Positions 38,970 to 52,292 of a DNA stretch of 64,000 bases are shown piece by piece. The DNA is taken from positions 19,317,390 through 19,381,389 of the forward strand of contig CM038911.1 of NCBI GenBank assembly GCA_021904315.1, written 5' to 3'. How positions within the stretch are numbered: position 1 is the first letter of the stretch; every line of letters begins with the position of its first letter. The position numbers and the translations under genes were made by a program. Origin of the DNA: Sphagnum magellanicum. Its lineage: Eukaryota > Streptophyta > Sphagnopsida > Sphagnales > Sphagnaceae. Below the pieces are notes generated by a model, which was given only the letters and a program-made list of their open reading frames with translations, made no database searches and was not told where the DNA came from.

Positions 38970-41900
38970 GGGAGGGGGGGGGTGTTACTTGGGCTTTTGC
39001 TACCTAGGGGTTTTGGGTGTAGCTTTTTTTTTTCTTTAATGGCTCCTTCTTTGCATCCCCCATTGGTTCAAAATATCTCATGTCCTCATTGTTTTAGCCT
39101 TTACATTTTAGGTGGCCTTTCGAGGCATGTCAAAAGTGTTCACCCTCCTACTAGCCTCATTTCCTAGGCTAGTTAGGTTGTTTTATCTTTGCAATTTTCT
39201 TCTCTTTTTGTGTTTTTCTTTGGTTTTATTCCTCTTGCTTTTTGGGGTTGGCTTCAAGTTCAGTCGAACTCCTTTTTGGGTTTGTTTGAATCTCATTTCA
39301 CATGCTTTTGTTTATTTCATAGGATCCTTTGAACGATCTAGGACAAAGTTAAGCATGCTTTTCACTTACCCCTTGACCGAATTACTCAAAACTCGACGAA
39401 CAAATTAACATGGTTCCTTTTCCTATTATTATCACATTGGTGTTTACATTATACTCAAAAAGGTTGTTCAAGTCAACAAGAGGTTCTACTCACCTCAAAA
39501 GGTTTATGGTGGGCAACCGGTCTTCTCTTCATGAAAAATCTTTGCATGCCTCATGTGCACCCCATTCTCACCACTCATGGGAAGATTTTCGACCACTAGT
39601 TTTCACTAATGTCTAACTTTAAGGAAAGGTGGTGAGTATAGTCGTGCTACCAAAGCTTTCCAGCCCATGACACCAATTATTCTTTTGAAAGACATCGTTG
39701 CTACCCTACACTAGTTGCACCCTCCTCCTTTAAACCTTGTCTTTCCACCTACTTTTTACTATTAACTTTAACACATTTTTGTCTCGAATAGGACTTTGTT
39801 TGCCCAAGCCTTAACCATTGTTCCCCAATTGTCTTCAAGTGGGTTTCTTGGGATGGTATATGAACATCTATCAGGATGTTTCATACTAGAAGACTCATCC
39901 TTATGATTTTCAAAATTATTCCAAGCTACTATTGCCATTGCTTGTGGGGATATCCCTAAGTTGATGGCCCTAATGTTGGGGTTAGTAGATTGTTGGCAAT
40001 GGCAAAGAGCACTAGTGGTTTTCGTCCTATTGTCGTAGGCAAGGTGTTTTTTTGACTTATTGGTTATTCCATTGTCCTGTAACTTTAGGGTCGTTTCAGG
40101 AGCACTTTCCCCCCCATCAGTTTGGAGTATCGACCCTTGGAGGCTATGATGCCATCCTTTTTGACATTCGAGCCTTCCTCGACCTACACCTTCATTGGGC
40201 CATGATGTAAGTCGACATTGAAAACACTTTTAACAACATTTTTTGAACTATTTTAAAAAAAGTTGTGTGATGTCAAAGGGCCTTAAGCGAACATTGTCCC
40301 CTGTACTAGGTTGTTTTATGATGCTCATTATTTTCTTTACTACTAGCATGGGTAACATGTGGAGGGGGTCACTATTATTGAATCATTTTCAAGCACGAAA
40401 CAAGGTGACCCCTTAGGAGGTTATTTATTTGTTTTGGTTGATTATTGAACTATTCTAAAAACCATCATGCAAACCCCCAATTATGTCTTTCCATCCCTAG
40501 TGGATGATACCCACATCATGGGGCCTATGAATGAGATTATTCGCACCTTTGACCACCTTTTGACCCAATTAACCTTAGTTGGGTTTAGGGTGAAAGTGTA
40601 AAAATGCAAGCTTTTGAATCCATCAAGGATCTCTCCAAGCATAGAGATTTTTCAAGGCTACACTTTGGTCCCAGATGGCTTACACATTTTGAATGTGCTA
40701 ATGGGTTTTTAGAACTTTGCCATGCATTTTTTGGATGACGTTTTATCTCAAGACATGGCACATATCGATGATTTTTTTTTCCTGGGAAATTGCCTTGGGC
40801 ATTTTGTCTTCATGTGTAGTTCATCAATCTCGTTATTTTATATGGACAGTACCTCCTTTTTCTTTCTTGTTTTTTTAAATTGGTTTTGACAAGATAATTA
40901 TCTAAGTATGTGGGGACATTATGGTTCAAGATCATGGGAATATTTTCAGGGCTCCTTAACGAAGCGTTAGGCTTGATTACCAATATCCTTTGGTGGTATA
41001 AACTTTCTTTCTACAGAAGATTGTGCTCCATTTTTTTTTTTAGGGAGTTGGGTTCTAATGGCTTTGTATTTATGCTTTAGGTTTTGTATTTTTGATAGAC
41101 CCATTTTGGAAGATTATGTTTCTCAAGTTGAGGAGGGACCCACATTTATTTCAATCATGTTTACGTGTAGTGCAAAATGGTTTTCCTCTTGCAACTAGGG
41201 AGATGCAACCTTTTTTTAAGAATTTGGCAATTATTGATGCCCTAGGTATACAAGCATCTTTCATGGACTTCCACCACAACACATCCCTTAGGTCTATCTT
41301 GGAGTATGACCCCATTTCTTCAACATTTAGAACCTGCATTCATTTTTGTTTGGGCAAGGGGGCATGGCTATGGTTGGTTGTTAGGCCATCTATCCATTCG
41401 TTTTGTATCACACATTTTATTTTCACCTTAACATTACATTTTCATCTCGGTTTGATTCAACCTTTGACATCTAATTTTTTCACATGTGAGTGTGGACATG
41501 GATTGGACACATTTGGCATGCATTTAATTCGTTGTTCGTTTGGAGGTCAACAAATAGCCACACATGATGCCATCCAAGACATCATGTATGCCTTCGCTTG
41601 AAAAAGTGGACATGATGTATGGAAAGAATGGTGGTACGTCTTTACATCATGAATTTCATTATGAGCTGATCTGTACAAGGCTCGAAAGGATTAGGTCTTC
41701 GTTGCCGATGTGGTGGTTATTGACCCTACGTGGGAAATGGTGGCTTCAAATGTCATTAGTCGACCAATAGGTGCAACTACCAAATTTAACACCATTGCTA
41801 AGATTTGCAAGTATAAATGGGCTTCATGAAGGGCACCACTTTATTTCAATGCCCATGGAGGTGCATAACACACCTAGGCATGATATGGATCATTTCATCA

Positions 41901-42151
41901 AGGAATGTGCCAATCTTTTCTTCGATAAATGATTAAAAGATCATTTATTCTTGTCTTTTTGCATTCAAATTTTCAAGCACCATGTTAATATTGCTTTTCA
42001 ACGTGCTTTAACCTCTGCCATAAATAGGAAAATTGTGTTAGCAAGTGATGTTTGTTCTAGACCTCCCATTATTATTAAATCTCACGATTTACATGCATGT
42101 GACATTAGAAGGGCCATGGATGAAATAGCTTCCTACCACAAGAAAGATTAA
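38970..42151 (+). mobile_element. Decayed LINE with N-terminal C2H2 finger and REL-type C-terminus, copy 2
   Basis: Reading along the plus strand: a C2H2 finger CPHC...H-x4-H at 39081-39143 (spacing C-x2-C-x11-H-x4-H); TLGGYDAILFDIRAF near 40133-40180 and VDIENTFNNIF near 40208-40240 (RT domain A region); a QGDPLGGYLFVL-like stretch near 40405-40435; FPSLVDDTHIMGP near 40488-40530 (catalytic DD kept); C-x-C-x9-H-x3-C (CECGHGLDT...H...C) at 41485-41538; VADVVVIDPT near 41700-41730, resembling the core of the restriction-like endonuclease; and a C-terminal end, SFCIQIF to SYHKKD, ending at a stop at 42149-42151. Frames change several times, so it is inactive. A finger-RT-zinc knuckle-REL order is that of R2/NeSL-like non-LTR elements; the exact clade is not determined. 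Confidence 0.7.
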
Positions 42152-42159
42152 CAGGCTTC

Positions 42160-43220
42160 CCCTTCGTTCTTGCAAGTTGTTCATCTTTTGGCCTTTCTTT
42201 GGCCTTCCCTTTTTGTCTCCCATATGATGGTTTTGGCCATCGATCTTTTATTGGATTTTTATGGCTATGGACAAATAGCCACATGAACTCCTTGTCAATT
42301 TCATAAATTCCCCAAAATTTTATTGTTTAGTTGTTGCATCCCTTTTGCTTAAAGAAGTTAGTCCCTCATTTGAATGTTTACACAACTATGAAAGTGTTTA
42401 TCTTTTTCTTCAAGACCTTGTGTTAATACTCACCCTAGGGTTAATTTCATCATTAAATAATCCTTTAAATATTGAAATGATTTTTTTTAGTGAAAATGTA
42501 ACATTTAGGTGTTAAAAATTTGCAAAACTATCACAAGCTATGATATGACTAATTTGATTATCCATATGGCAATATCATGGTAGATTATTGTCAATCATTG
42601 AAAATCAATAATTTCAACATATAGATTTTATTTTATTTTTAAATTGTTTTATTAATGTGGAAGCTGACCGTAGGCTTCAAGTAAGTGTTTATTTTAAAAT
42701 GGGAGGAGCAGTTAGGCACTTTTGGGGCATGGATCTTAATTATTTTGAATTCTAGTGAAGTCACATTTCATATTTTGAAATTATTGATTTACTCAATAAT
42801 AATAATAATAATCACTACTAAGGGCAAGGAATGTTGTATTTAGATTTAATTTGCAAAATGGTTACCAACTCTAATTAGAGCACAGCCAGGAAGTGAGTGA
42901 AATTGTATACGGTTTCACAAAATTGGGTACCATCAGTTCACAAGATTTGCAAGATTTTATTTTGAGAAGACTTGGTTTGCTGAAGAATGTGAATAGTAGT
43001 GAAGGCACAGAGGCAAGGCAAATCCAAAACTGAGGGTGAAACTCTTGCGAGGACCAATTTATGTGAGGAAAACAGTTTGGTCCCCGTTTTTTCCCCCCTA
43101 TATAGGGTTTTCATCATCACTATCAACTTTGTCCCTAGTGTCCAAAAAACTGGGCTCTATAGTAGCCCCAGTTTGGGGTACTTTAAAGATAATTCTAATA
43201 CACCTCCAAAGTTGAATTGT
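42160..43220. other. Spacer after the LINE, nothing recognised
   Basis: No gene, RNA or transposon protein is seen. An AAT microsatellite lies near 42795-42812. Confidence 0.5.
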
Positions 43221-43225
43221 AGTGA

Positions 43226-43608
43226 GGGGGGAGCAACTTGGAGCTTGTTCATTTCCAATGAGAAAGTAAGGGTCTCTTTCCATTAGGTTGCTATTGGTGG
43301 TGTTACGTCTCAGATATTGTGATGACAAAGTAATGGAAAGCCACCAAACTCTTGTTGGGTGCCCTACTTTTTACAAATATATACATAGATCTGCCTTTTG
43401 GGAAAATGCTTCACCTGTACATATGCAATGTGATCGCACATAATACATTCAGCTCAGCTGGATGGGAAAATGTAATGGATAGTCATTGTTGAAGCAAAAT
43501 TTGTGATCACAACAACCTAATAGAAAGAGACCTTAATTGTATGCTCATTTGCCTTTGTAGGTGAAAACACACAAAGACTCTTTTGATCAAGCACAAGTTA
43601 GCTCCTCC
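43226..43608. mobile_element. Candidate MITE with long terminal inverted repeats
   Basis: The left arm from 43226 (GGGGGAGCAACTTGGAGCTTGTTCA..., then AATGAG, then AAGGGTCTCTTTCCATTAGGTTG to about 43291) is matched in reverse complement by the right arm from 43608 back to about 43507 (GGAGGAGCTAACTTGTGCTTGATCA, then AAATGAG, then AAGGTCTCTTTCTATTAGGTTG). The right arm holds an extra stretch of about 30 bases. There is no coding capacity. I could not identify a clean target-site duplication, so the ends are approximate. Confidence 0.6.
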
Positions 43609-44257
43609 TATTCATAATAACTAGTATAGCTTGTGCTGTTGGGCCAAGTGGGAACACGTTGTTTGGCTCAACTGATTTTTCCTTCCAAACCCAATTTTTT
43701 TTGTAAATTTTTTGAATTTCCAGGAACAAAATCCACTCAAAAAATCAATATCTTTCACACCTTAGCTCAAATTAATTATGAAATAAAATTTGTTAAAATT
43801 TGACTTCTCTAGGGCTTTCCAATAACACCAAGAATGCCTCGAAATTTCAAATCAGTTTTCATATTTTATGTTATTTAATTTTCATTGAGAAAAATGGTTC
43901 AACAATAAATAGCTTTTCACATGATAACTCCAAAACAGTCTCAAACCAAGTTGAGGCACACCCTTACTCATTGAGAGCTTTCTGAAGATAACCAAGCGTT
44001 TGGCATGGATCGGCCTCAGCGTGACAAATCAAAATAAAACAAAACAAACTACCTTCCTTCATAGATAGATTCTCTGTTGCCTTTTTCTGTAACAGAGTTT
44101 CTAGAAGGGTGTATAGTTATGCCTACTTGAACCCTTCCGGAAATTTCTCGGAGGTACCTCGAATCCTCAAATTTCCGGATCCCAATGCCAGATAATTATA
44201 GAGTCCAAATTGGGTTGAGTACATTGTACCTTCCATGTGTCAGTTGTTTATGCAAAC

Positions 44258-44848
44258 AATAGAGAAATCCGTAAATTCACCCTGTCTTCACCCTGTCTTT
44301 GGGCCTCCATTTCACCCCCTAACCCCTCTTTCAGTGCGTATCTATGAAGTAATGAAATTTATTATATCTTTAGTATGAAATTCTGAAACTCAGCATTTAA
44401 TGCACAAGGTTCGAGAGTATTTACAGTAGGTGTACAAGTAGGAGCAGTGAAAATGTGTGTTACTATGTAGCAAGCTGCAGGAGTGCAGGCGCTCAGGAAA
44501 ATAGAAAGACAGACAGGGTGAACTCAGAAAACCATCAATTTAATGGTCACAAAATAGAGAAATCCGTAAATTCACCCTGTTTTCACCCTGTCTTTGGGCC
44601 TCCTTTCACCCCCCTAACCCCTCTTTCAGTGCGTATCTATGAAGTAATGAAATTTATTATATCTTTAGTATGAAATTCTGAAACTCAGCATTTAATGCAC
44701 AAGGTTCGAGACTATTTTATAGTAGGTGTACAAGTAGGAGCAGTGAAAATGTGTGTTACTATGTAGCAGCCTGCAGGAGTGCAGGCGCTCAGGAAAATAG
44801 AAAGACAGACAAGGTGAACTCAGAAAACCATCAATTTAATGGTCACAA
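44258..44848. repeat. Tandem duplication, about 295-bp unit, highly similar copies
   Basis: AATAGAGAAATCCGTAAATT begins copies at 44258 and 44553. Both run through CCCCTAACCCCTCTTTCAGT, GCATTTAATGCACAAGGTTC, GGAGTGCAGGCGCTCAGG and CATCAATTTAATGGTCACAA. Only scattered single-base and short indel differences are visible, so the duplication is recent compared with other repeats here. Confidence 0.95.
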
Positions 44849-44851
44849 ACA

Positions 44852-44874
44852 CCCCCCCCCCCCCCCCCCCCCCC
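44852..44874 (+). repeat. Homopolymer run of 23 C
   Basis: An uninterrupted run of 23 cytosines follows the second 295-bp copy, then A and five more C. Long poly-C runs are rare in plant DNA; the exact length may be uncertain because of sequencing. Confidence 0.9.
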
Positions 44875-44884
44875 ACCCCCTCGA

Positions 44885-47800
44885 ATGCTAATGTACTTAT
44901 TTGCAGGTTTTTTTTGAATTTCACCTTGTTTATGACCAAACTCAGGGTTCTGGTGCTGTGTTTTCCTTACTTTATGGATAACTCTAATATATTAAGGTTA
45001 TCTGTAAAGTAGGGACAAGAACACCTAATTTGCCAAAAACAGGGGATTGAATGCCAGATGTGGGAACAAACACAAAACAAAAAGGAAACAACAACAAAAC
45101 ATAAACCCTGGATTAAACTCATGGTCATTGGAGTATGCTTCCCAGTTCTCATATCCTTGGTCTTTTTTACACTTGAAGGTCTTCCTTGTTCTTTTCTAGG
45201 TCAATATTCCAGGTGGTTTAGGGCTACTAAAGAACTATATAGGACTACTTAGGCTTAAGGTGATGTGGTTTCACTTGAATAAAGGAAATCCAAAGGTAGG
45301 AATCCAAAGGTAGGATCCAATGTTGTATAGGCTAGCAAGACTTTGCCCAAAATCGCCAGAATTGAGGGAGAAAACAATTTTTAAAATTCAGAGTTCTATA
45401 TTTGATTTTTAGTGTGTAGTCCAAAATATAGAAAGATGATTAAAGATTCGTATTTCATATTCGATTTATAGCTAGATTTGGCTAAATCTTTTGAGGGATG
45501 ATTTCCACTTTTTGTTTATATCTTCTTGTGGATGATCCCCACTTTGGCTACAAACAAAAAAATCATAAAAAACACCAATCCTCACAACATGCTCACCATG
45601 CAATTTTTCTTTTCAATTTCTCCAAGAAGGTGATTGGCTACCATGTGTTTCTAGTGGTATGCCATGTGGTGTATTTATTTTAGGGTTTGTGAATCCAATT
45701 GGCTATGCAAAATTTAATTAGCTCTAGAAGTGGATAGGTGAATTAGTCTTTGTTCATAAATTGGTGGTGAGAACCCAATGATTGTTCTAGGTTCATGCGA
45801 TTAAAAGAAAATGCACATTTAAATATGTGGGGCTACTAAAAATGACATTTTATAAGGAAGCGGTTGACAACAATTTGAACATATTTACTTTCGTGGCTAA
45901 TGAACAATTTGACGAATAAGCACATAAGCATAAGAATCAACATAATTTTGGCTATAGTGGTCACTAGGATTGATAGGTGGATACTATATTATTAATTTTA
46001 ACAAAACAAAACAATTACATTTGCCAACTACACAATATAAATAACTTTGGCACTAAAAATGCTAGCTATTAATTTATAATTGGTGAATGTAGTTATTCCA
46101 ATTTTCGCCATTAGCAATTGCTTTGTATGCATGTAAGTAAGAAAAATCTCATGTGGTCCCAAGAACCACCACACCATGGTTCTTGTTCCAAATTCCAGTG
46201 TCCCCCTTTCTACAAGTTGCAAAATGTATATTAAAAAATCAAGCTTGTAATTAGAAGCATGACATAAAAGCATAAGTAAAGACTATGAATAACAAATATT
46301 AAACTGATTTGAGTATATGAGAAAAATTGAACTATCAATTTGCATCAATAATTAGAATTGCCAATCCAAGTTAATTAAATTCTTAGAATTATTTGTGTGT
46401 TGCATGCATCTTGACCCAAATATACTTTTTATTTTGACATTCAAGGTATGTAGTTAGTAACATTCAAAAAATGCCTTTAAAAGTTTGAAGATGTGAACAA
46501 TTTGCCTACTTGCCATGAGAAGAACAAAGTGACAATTAAACTAGCTTTGAATTAACTTGCATAGTTATTTTGAAGAATCTTCAACTATAAGATTTGATTT
46601 TACTAAGTGGACCTCAAACACAAGAGGCTCATTCCCACATGATATGAGGCTTATACTTGGTCCAAACTACACAATAACACACATTTGGTAAAAGCTTACA
46701 AAATTATGCATCATTTCAAAAAATGCAATGTTAAAATCATGCTCATGCAAGTTCATATGGGTGAAAGCATGGTAAAATGTACAAAAAAAGTTGACAAAAA
46801 AATAACAAGTTTAAAAAAAGGTAATTTTTCCTTAAAACATAAGAAAGTAGATTCAAATTTTACTTAAATTTCATTTTGAAACTATTGAGCCCCCAATTGG
46901 ATTTATTGTAAATTGACTACAAATTTTCAAAAAAATTGGAATAAAAAAAAAAAAAAGTACATTTGAAATTGATTGGTCAAAATGGTGTTCAAACCTACAT
47001 TTTCATTAAAAATTTTAATGAAATATACATGTATGAAGTTATAGCATAAAGATCATTATATATTCAAAGGCATCATAAAAAAAAAAATCTACTTTCTTTT
47101 TGGTAGAATATACTTGATACATATTTGAATCAAATCTTACACTATAGAAAGTAGGTTTTAAAAGCTATTTGCATTTAGAAAAGTCTATTTGAAACCTACT
47201 TTTATAATGCAAAATTTAAAAGTTAATGCATAATAATGAAAAAGTATCTCGTTATTTATCATTCAACTAAAAAGATTGAATGTATAACAATTTTGTGATG
47301 GGTTTTGGTCTTATTTTTTGTTCACTTGACAAGCTAATAGAGTCACAAGTATTTTTAATTGTACATTTTACCGTGCTTTCACTTGTATTTCTTTTAATCT
47401 TTCAACAAGTTAAACCCAAACACATTGTAACATAAAAATGTACATACCTCCCAAGGTTGGGGCCCAAAAAAAAAAGTCAACATAGCCCATAGTTGGTGGA
47501 AATATAATTCTTATTTTTCTTACTTTCTACAAAGACAAGCAATAATACACCTTTCATCATTGGTCATGTCAAACATAATCTAATGCAAACTAGTGAAGTC
47601 ATCCATGCATGGAGAGGGCCATGGAGTGAATTTGATGTTAAACCTAATTGGGGACAAATATAGTTATACATTCTCACCATACACACACAAATTATTGATT
47701 GTGTTGTAATTAATAAACCTCTAAGTTTCATACCCACAATGACCTCCTAAAGTTCAATTATAATCTATCCAAGCCATAGACATGTTACATATGTCAAATA

Positions 47801-50200
47801 ATGCTTAAATCATTATGTTCAACAATAACCATACAATAGAAGCATAATCTAAACTTTGATTCTACTCAACATTAATTGTTGATGTTTTGCAAGTGAGAAA
47901 TATCACTAAAAGAACATGATTCACAACTATTAATTTCTTGCTTAAAAGAACAAAAGAGGAGGAAGGTTTGTAGTTGTACCTTGCCTTCATCAAACACAAG
48001 TACCATAATTGAAATATAAATTAGTTTTGAACAAACTAGTTGTTGTACGTTTGTAAATGGGACCATTAATTAATTCAAACCCAAACTTATTAACATGACT
48101 TAATACTAGAATTTTGATTTGAATAAGTCTCATACAAAATGTTTAAGTATGAATTCAAATTTCACTACTCATCACTAGCCTTGTTTGCTCCTTTAATGGC
48201 CAATCAACTCTTAATACATTTGCAATAACTAAGCACAACATTGAATCCTTGAGGTCAAGCATATCTATAAACACAACCAAACCATTAAATCCTTAAATTA
48301 AAAAAACACTCAACACAAAATTGAACAAATTATGATTCATAATGAGAATTTGGATACATTATAAAAGTCATACAAATGGAAATTTTAGATAACTTCGCAT
48401 GCATGCTAACACATTAAAAAACACATGTTGACATTAAAATATAGCTTGATAAGAACATTATTGTAACATTGGCCAAAATTGTGACACAAATTGGATATGC
48501 AATACAAAATACCTAATTATTCAAAATCTTTCATGGCATTGCAAAGAGAAAGATTCATAGAAATGTTGTCCATGAACTTTACATCTACAAAAAATTAATA
48601 TAAGGAAAAGATAAGACATTTTGTTTACAAGTGGTCCCAAAAAAATGCTAAAATTGATCTCCATGCATGCATTTCTAAGGCATTTACATTAGAAAAGTAT
48701 ATTAAAAAAAAAATTTATAAAAGAAAGAGCCAACATGTTACCAATGACAATTGTTATAAATCACCTAACATAAATGTACAAATAAGCCAACAATTATTTT
48801 TTTGCAAGAACTTGCTTTCCCAATAAACAACCTTAAGGTCATAACTTTTTGCCCATGTAGGTGACATATAAGACACCATCCAAAGACTCAAAGTTGGTAG
48901 GGGTAGCTACATGCACTACCAAATTATGAAAATAATGAAAATGAAATGGATTGTTAAACTATAAATATATATGAAATGTCATTGAAAATCATAAAAGCCC
49001 ATGAAAAGTGATGAATGCGCATCACATGGGTTGACCAAAGCTAAAAGACATATTTCTTCATTGAAGTCAACCTATCCATTGATAATTACATCAAAAGGTC
49101 TATTCAAAATGGCTCAAGCTTTGGTTTTGGACACAAAATTAAAAAAAACCCCATGTGAACAATATGAATGGAACCCATTGCTTCAAAATGGTTTACGAAA
49201 AAATATGATTTAACAATTATTTATAAGTACACCTCTCCCTTCAAGTTTCATTAGTCAAAGAAGGTTCAAAAAACAAGTTTCAAAGCACCTAATATTAAGT
49301 AAATATTACCTCAAAACCAATGTTAAATAGAAAAAATAAAACTTCAAATTCAACAAAAAAAACTAACATGTAAGTTTTATAAAAGAGGTAGCTTTGTAAT
49401 ATTTTTGTTAATGTTTAAATGCGATGAAAATGTTTTTGAACCTGTTAACAAGAACATTTATAATTGTTTTATATTTATCTACCCTTTGCTTATGTAATTT
49501 ATGAACACTGTTAGTGATATAATTTGGCAGGTGGTAATTCTGATTTTCTATGAATACATTATCTACCTTAATATCATTACTAGGTCCTTGTCCTACTCCA
49601 TTAGAATGAATACCATGCAAACACCTTAACTAAAACAACATTCAATTCATTCTAAGTCTAGAGATACATTCAAATGATTCCACATACAATACTCAAGCAC
49701 CAAGAAGGAAAAAAAAACGTCTTTTATATCTCCATAAACCATGAAGCTCTACAATGTTTTGTTCCCTTCCTTTCATAATTCCCTTGCTTCCTCTCTCTTA
49801 ACAGAACAACAATAACATATTCACAATTAACATTCAAACCCCCTATAAGTCAATTAAAATGTTTTTTTATACTTCCCACAAAACAGTTATAATTGCCTAA
49901 ATATCTGGCAAATCAACTTACCACAAATTGACTACATTCTATTGACATAGTAATTGGCTACCATACCGATTTGCCTATATTGTCATATCGATTTCCTTAC
50001 ATGTCATCTCAACTTGTCTATATCTATTAACTTGCCTATATGCTTACTATTCTATTTCCATTTCTTAACGTTATTCCCCTTTTAACTACTCTAATGTCCC
50101 CACATAGTAGTTAAGCTCCTAGACCTAATTAGGATGTCCATTATTTTTAGTATAAAACACCATCTAAGCAATAATAAAATAGTCATCTATCTCATTGCTA
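44885..50200. other. Gene-free AT-rich stretch
   Basis: No gene is recognised. 45380-45580 resembles 53205-53270 plus 53690-53800 (shared phrases ATAGAAAGATGATTAAA, TTATAGCTAGATTTGGCTAAATCTT, CACTTTTT, GATGATCCCCACTTTGGCTACAAAC), so both are copies of one dispersed repeat; the second is interrupted by about 420 bp. A 15-bp doublet (AATCCAAAGGTAGGA) lies near 45288-45318. Confidence 0.55.
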
Positions 50201-51312
50201 GAAGACTTTACTCCATCTTTTGTTGTTGTAATTTGTTCACCCCTCAAATATTGATTGATTTGATCAGGTTTCACCAAGTGAGGAAAACACTGCTAGTAGT
50301 GCCTAATCTTGCTAATGCATGGCCGCTTTGTTAGCCTATCCACCAAATGTCAAATGCACAATATGGTCACTTGTAAGTACAATATGTCTTGACCTAGATG
50401 GGCATTTGTTACCTAAAACTTTGTAAACTCACGGCTTACCTTCCATGATATTGCTCTCATTGCACAATCCCCCAAGTCAGTGAGGCAAATGAACTCCTAG
50501 TAGTGATCCATTAGTTACTTCCATTGCTCAAGGTAGGCTAGAATTTCTTTCCACTCCAAATCTTCTACAGCCCACATTGCTAGGAATTGCTTATCAGTGA
50601 TGTGGCCTCCTAGTACTAGCAATGCTACCCCTATTCTCAAACAAGTTTGAAAACAATATAGTAGATAATATGTTTTTGGATTTGACAACAATGGCAAAAC
50701 ATACTCTAACTCTAATGTCATATGTACTGTATCACTATTGGAATACAATTTGACACTTGCTTTTTTTGCCAAGGTTAGATGTTCAATTTTAATAGCAATA
50801 GTTCCATAAATCATCTTCCTCATTTTGGTTTTTACCCACTATTTGTCCATGCTAGTAGCATGATCCTTGTTTTCCACCTTATGCTATTTTGTTTTGCCTT
50901 TGCATGTAGGATGTGCTACCTCTTGCTTCCTTATCAACTTCCTAATAGGCACTGTTTCATCCTCCTCCTTTTTTGACAAAGAAACTTGTTTTGCTTCTTC
51001 CTGAGTTGCTTTTTCATTGACAACCTCTTCTTCCTCTTTGTCTTCTAGTTATTGGATATGTTCATGAGGAGCATCGAGAGCATTTGTATACTTCCATGTT
51101 TGCTCGAAATGCCATCTTTTAAATTCTACTATAGCCTCCTTTAAAATTTCACCAATTTCTATCAGAAGTTGCAAGCTTGCACAATTATTGAAAACAAATC
51201 GGAACAAACTACTTTGCAATGTAAATATTAGGTGGATCTTTTTGTTGTTTCTTGTAAGAAGGTATTTGTGAAATACAAATTTTTGGTTGTTATAATGAAT
51301 GATGACCACCAT
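50200..51312 (-). pseudogene. Decayed coding tract of unknown family
   Basis: The minus strand holds pieces that look like one former protein broken by stops: IEIGEILKEAIVEFKRWHFEQTWKYTNALDAPHEHIQ ends at a stop near 51049, then a Glu/Lys-rich linker (EDKEEEEVVNEKATQEEAKQ) in the same frame, then a 102-codon segment at 50823-50515 with LEYVLPLLSNPKTYYLLYCF and AVEDLEWKEILAYLEQW, then LTDLGDCAMRA near 50480. The linker composition and in-frame continuation through isolated stops suggest a real former ORF. I do not recognise the family; a transposon-associated gene is possible. Confidence 0.45.
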
Positions 51313-51940
51313 GCCATTGAAACTATAAGAGACACTCTTGACTTCTTATGTGATGTTTAGGTTGTCATGGGCCTCACTTGTATCATGCTCATGTTGGAGG
51401 CATTGCATGAACTCATCAAATTTGTTCAAAGCCATGACACATAAATATGCAATTTCTTATTTCCAAGGTTGGTGGTATTAGGCCCATTGCAAATGCCCTT
51501 CTATAGGGGTTTTTGTTATGTGCAACCATGATGATTGTTATGTTATTATAGAGAAAGTGAAAAAACAATGTTTGGGTGCAACTGTTATCTTCATTGAAAA
51601 GTTTGGTATGGAATTAATTCCTAGCCAAAAGCTCATGAATGCTACATATAGGCAACTAAACAAACAATGAAACCAAGTTTTGATTTGTAGTTTGCAATTA
51701 CATTTTCCCCCGTGTCTTTAGTTATGTTTTTTGAATGATTTGGATGCCATCACAAACTTACCAACTTCATTGATTCATTTGAAATTTGCATTAAATCTAT
51801 TATTTCATGGGTTTGTATTTTTTGCATATCTTATATATTAATTCACTACGTCTATCAGTGTGTGTGTTTGTCTGTAAAACCTGATCTCCTCAACAACATG
51901 ACAGTTATTACCACTACTTTCTAGGGCAGTTAATTGTGGT

Positions 51941-51941
<1 letters not shown>

Positions 51942-51981
<40 letters not shown>
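51942..51981. repeat. TA dinucleotide microsatellite
   Basis: An uninterrupted TA run of about 17-19 units follows TGGTAAATTA. No nearby gene. Confidence 0.9.
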
Positions 51982-51983
<2 letters not shown>

Positions 51984-52180
51984 TGTGGCATTTAAAGTTT
52001 TGTTTGACCTTGGTTATAGTAGTAATAATATAATGAAAGTAAATAAAGTAAATGAGTTGTTACGTAAGCAAAGGCAAGTAAGTAATTACGTAAGTAAAAG
52101 GTAGTAAGTTAAAGCAAGTAAAAATAAAAATGAAATAAACTTAAGATAATAAGTAGCCTAAGTAGCTCATGGGGTAGTAT

Positions 52181-52220
52181 GAGCCCTAGAAGACTTTTGC
52201 AATAGTCTTTTCAAGGGCTC
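52181..52220. other. Short inverted repeat (hairpin)
   Basis: GAGCCCTAGAAGACT at 52181 is mirrored by AGTCTTTTCAAGGGCTC ending at 52220, with an internal loop. It is the first of four inverted repeats in 310 bases. Confidence 0.7.
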
Positions 52221-52292
52221 ACAAATTTACACGTCAATATCATTAATTATTTATTATTGAGGGACAAAAAAAAAAAAAAACCTTGAGTGTGA

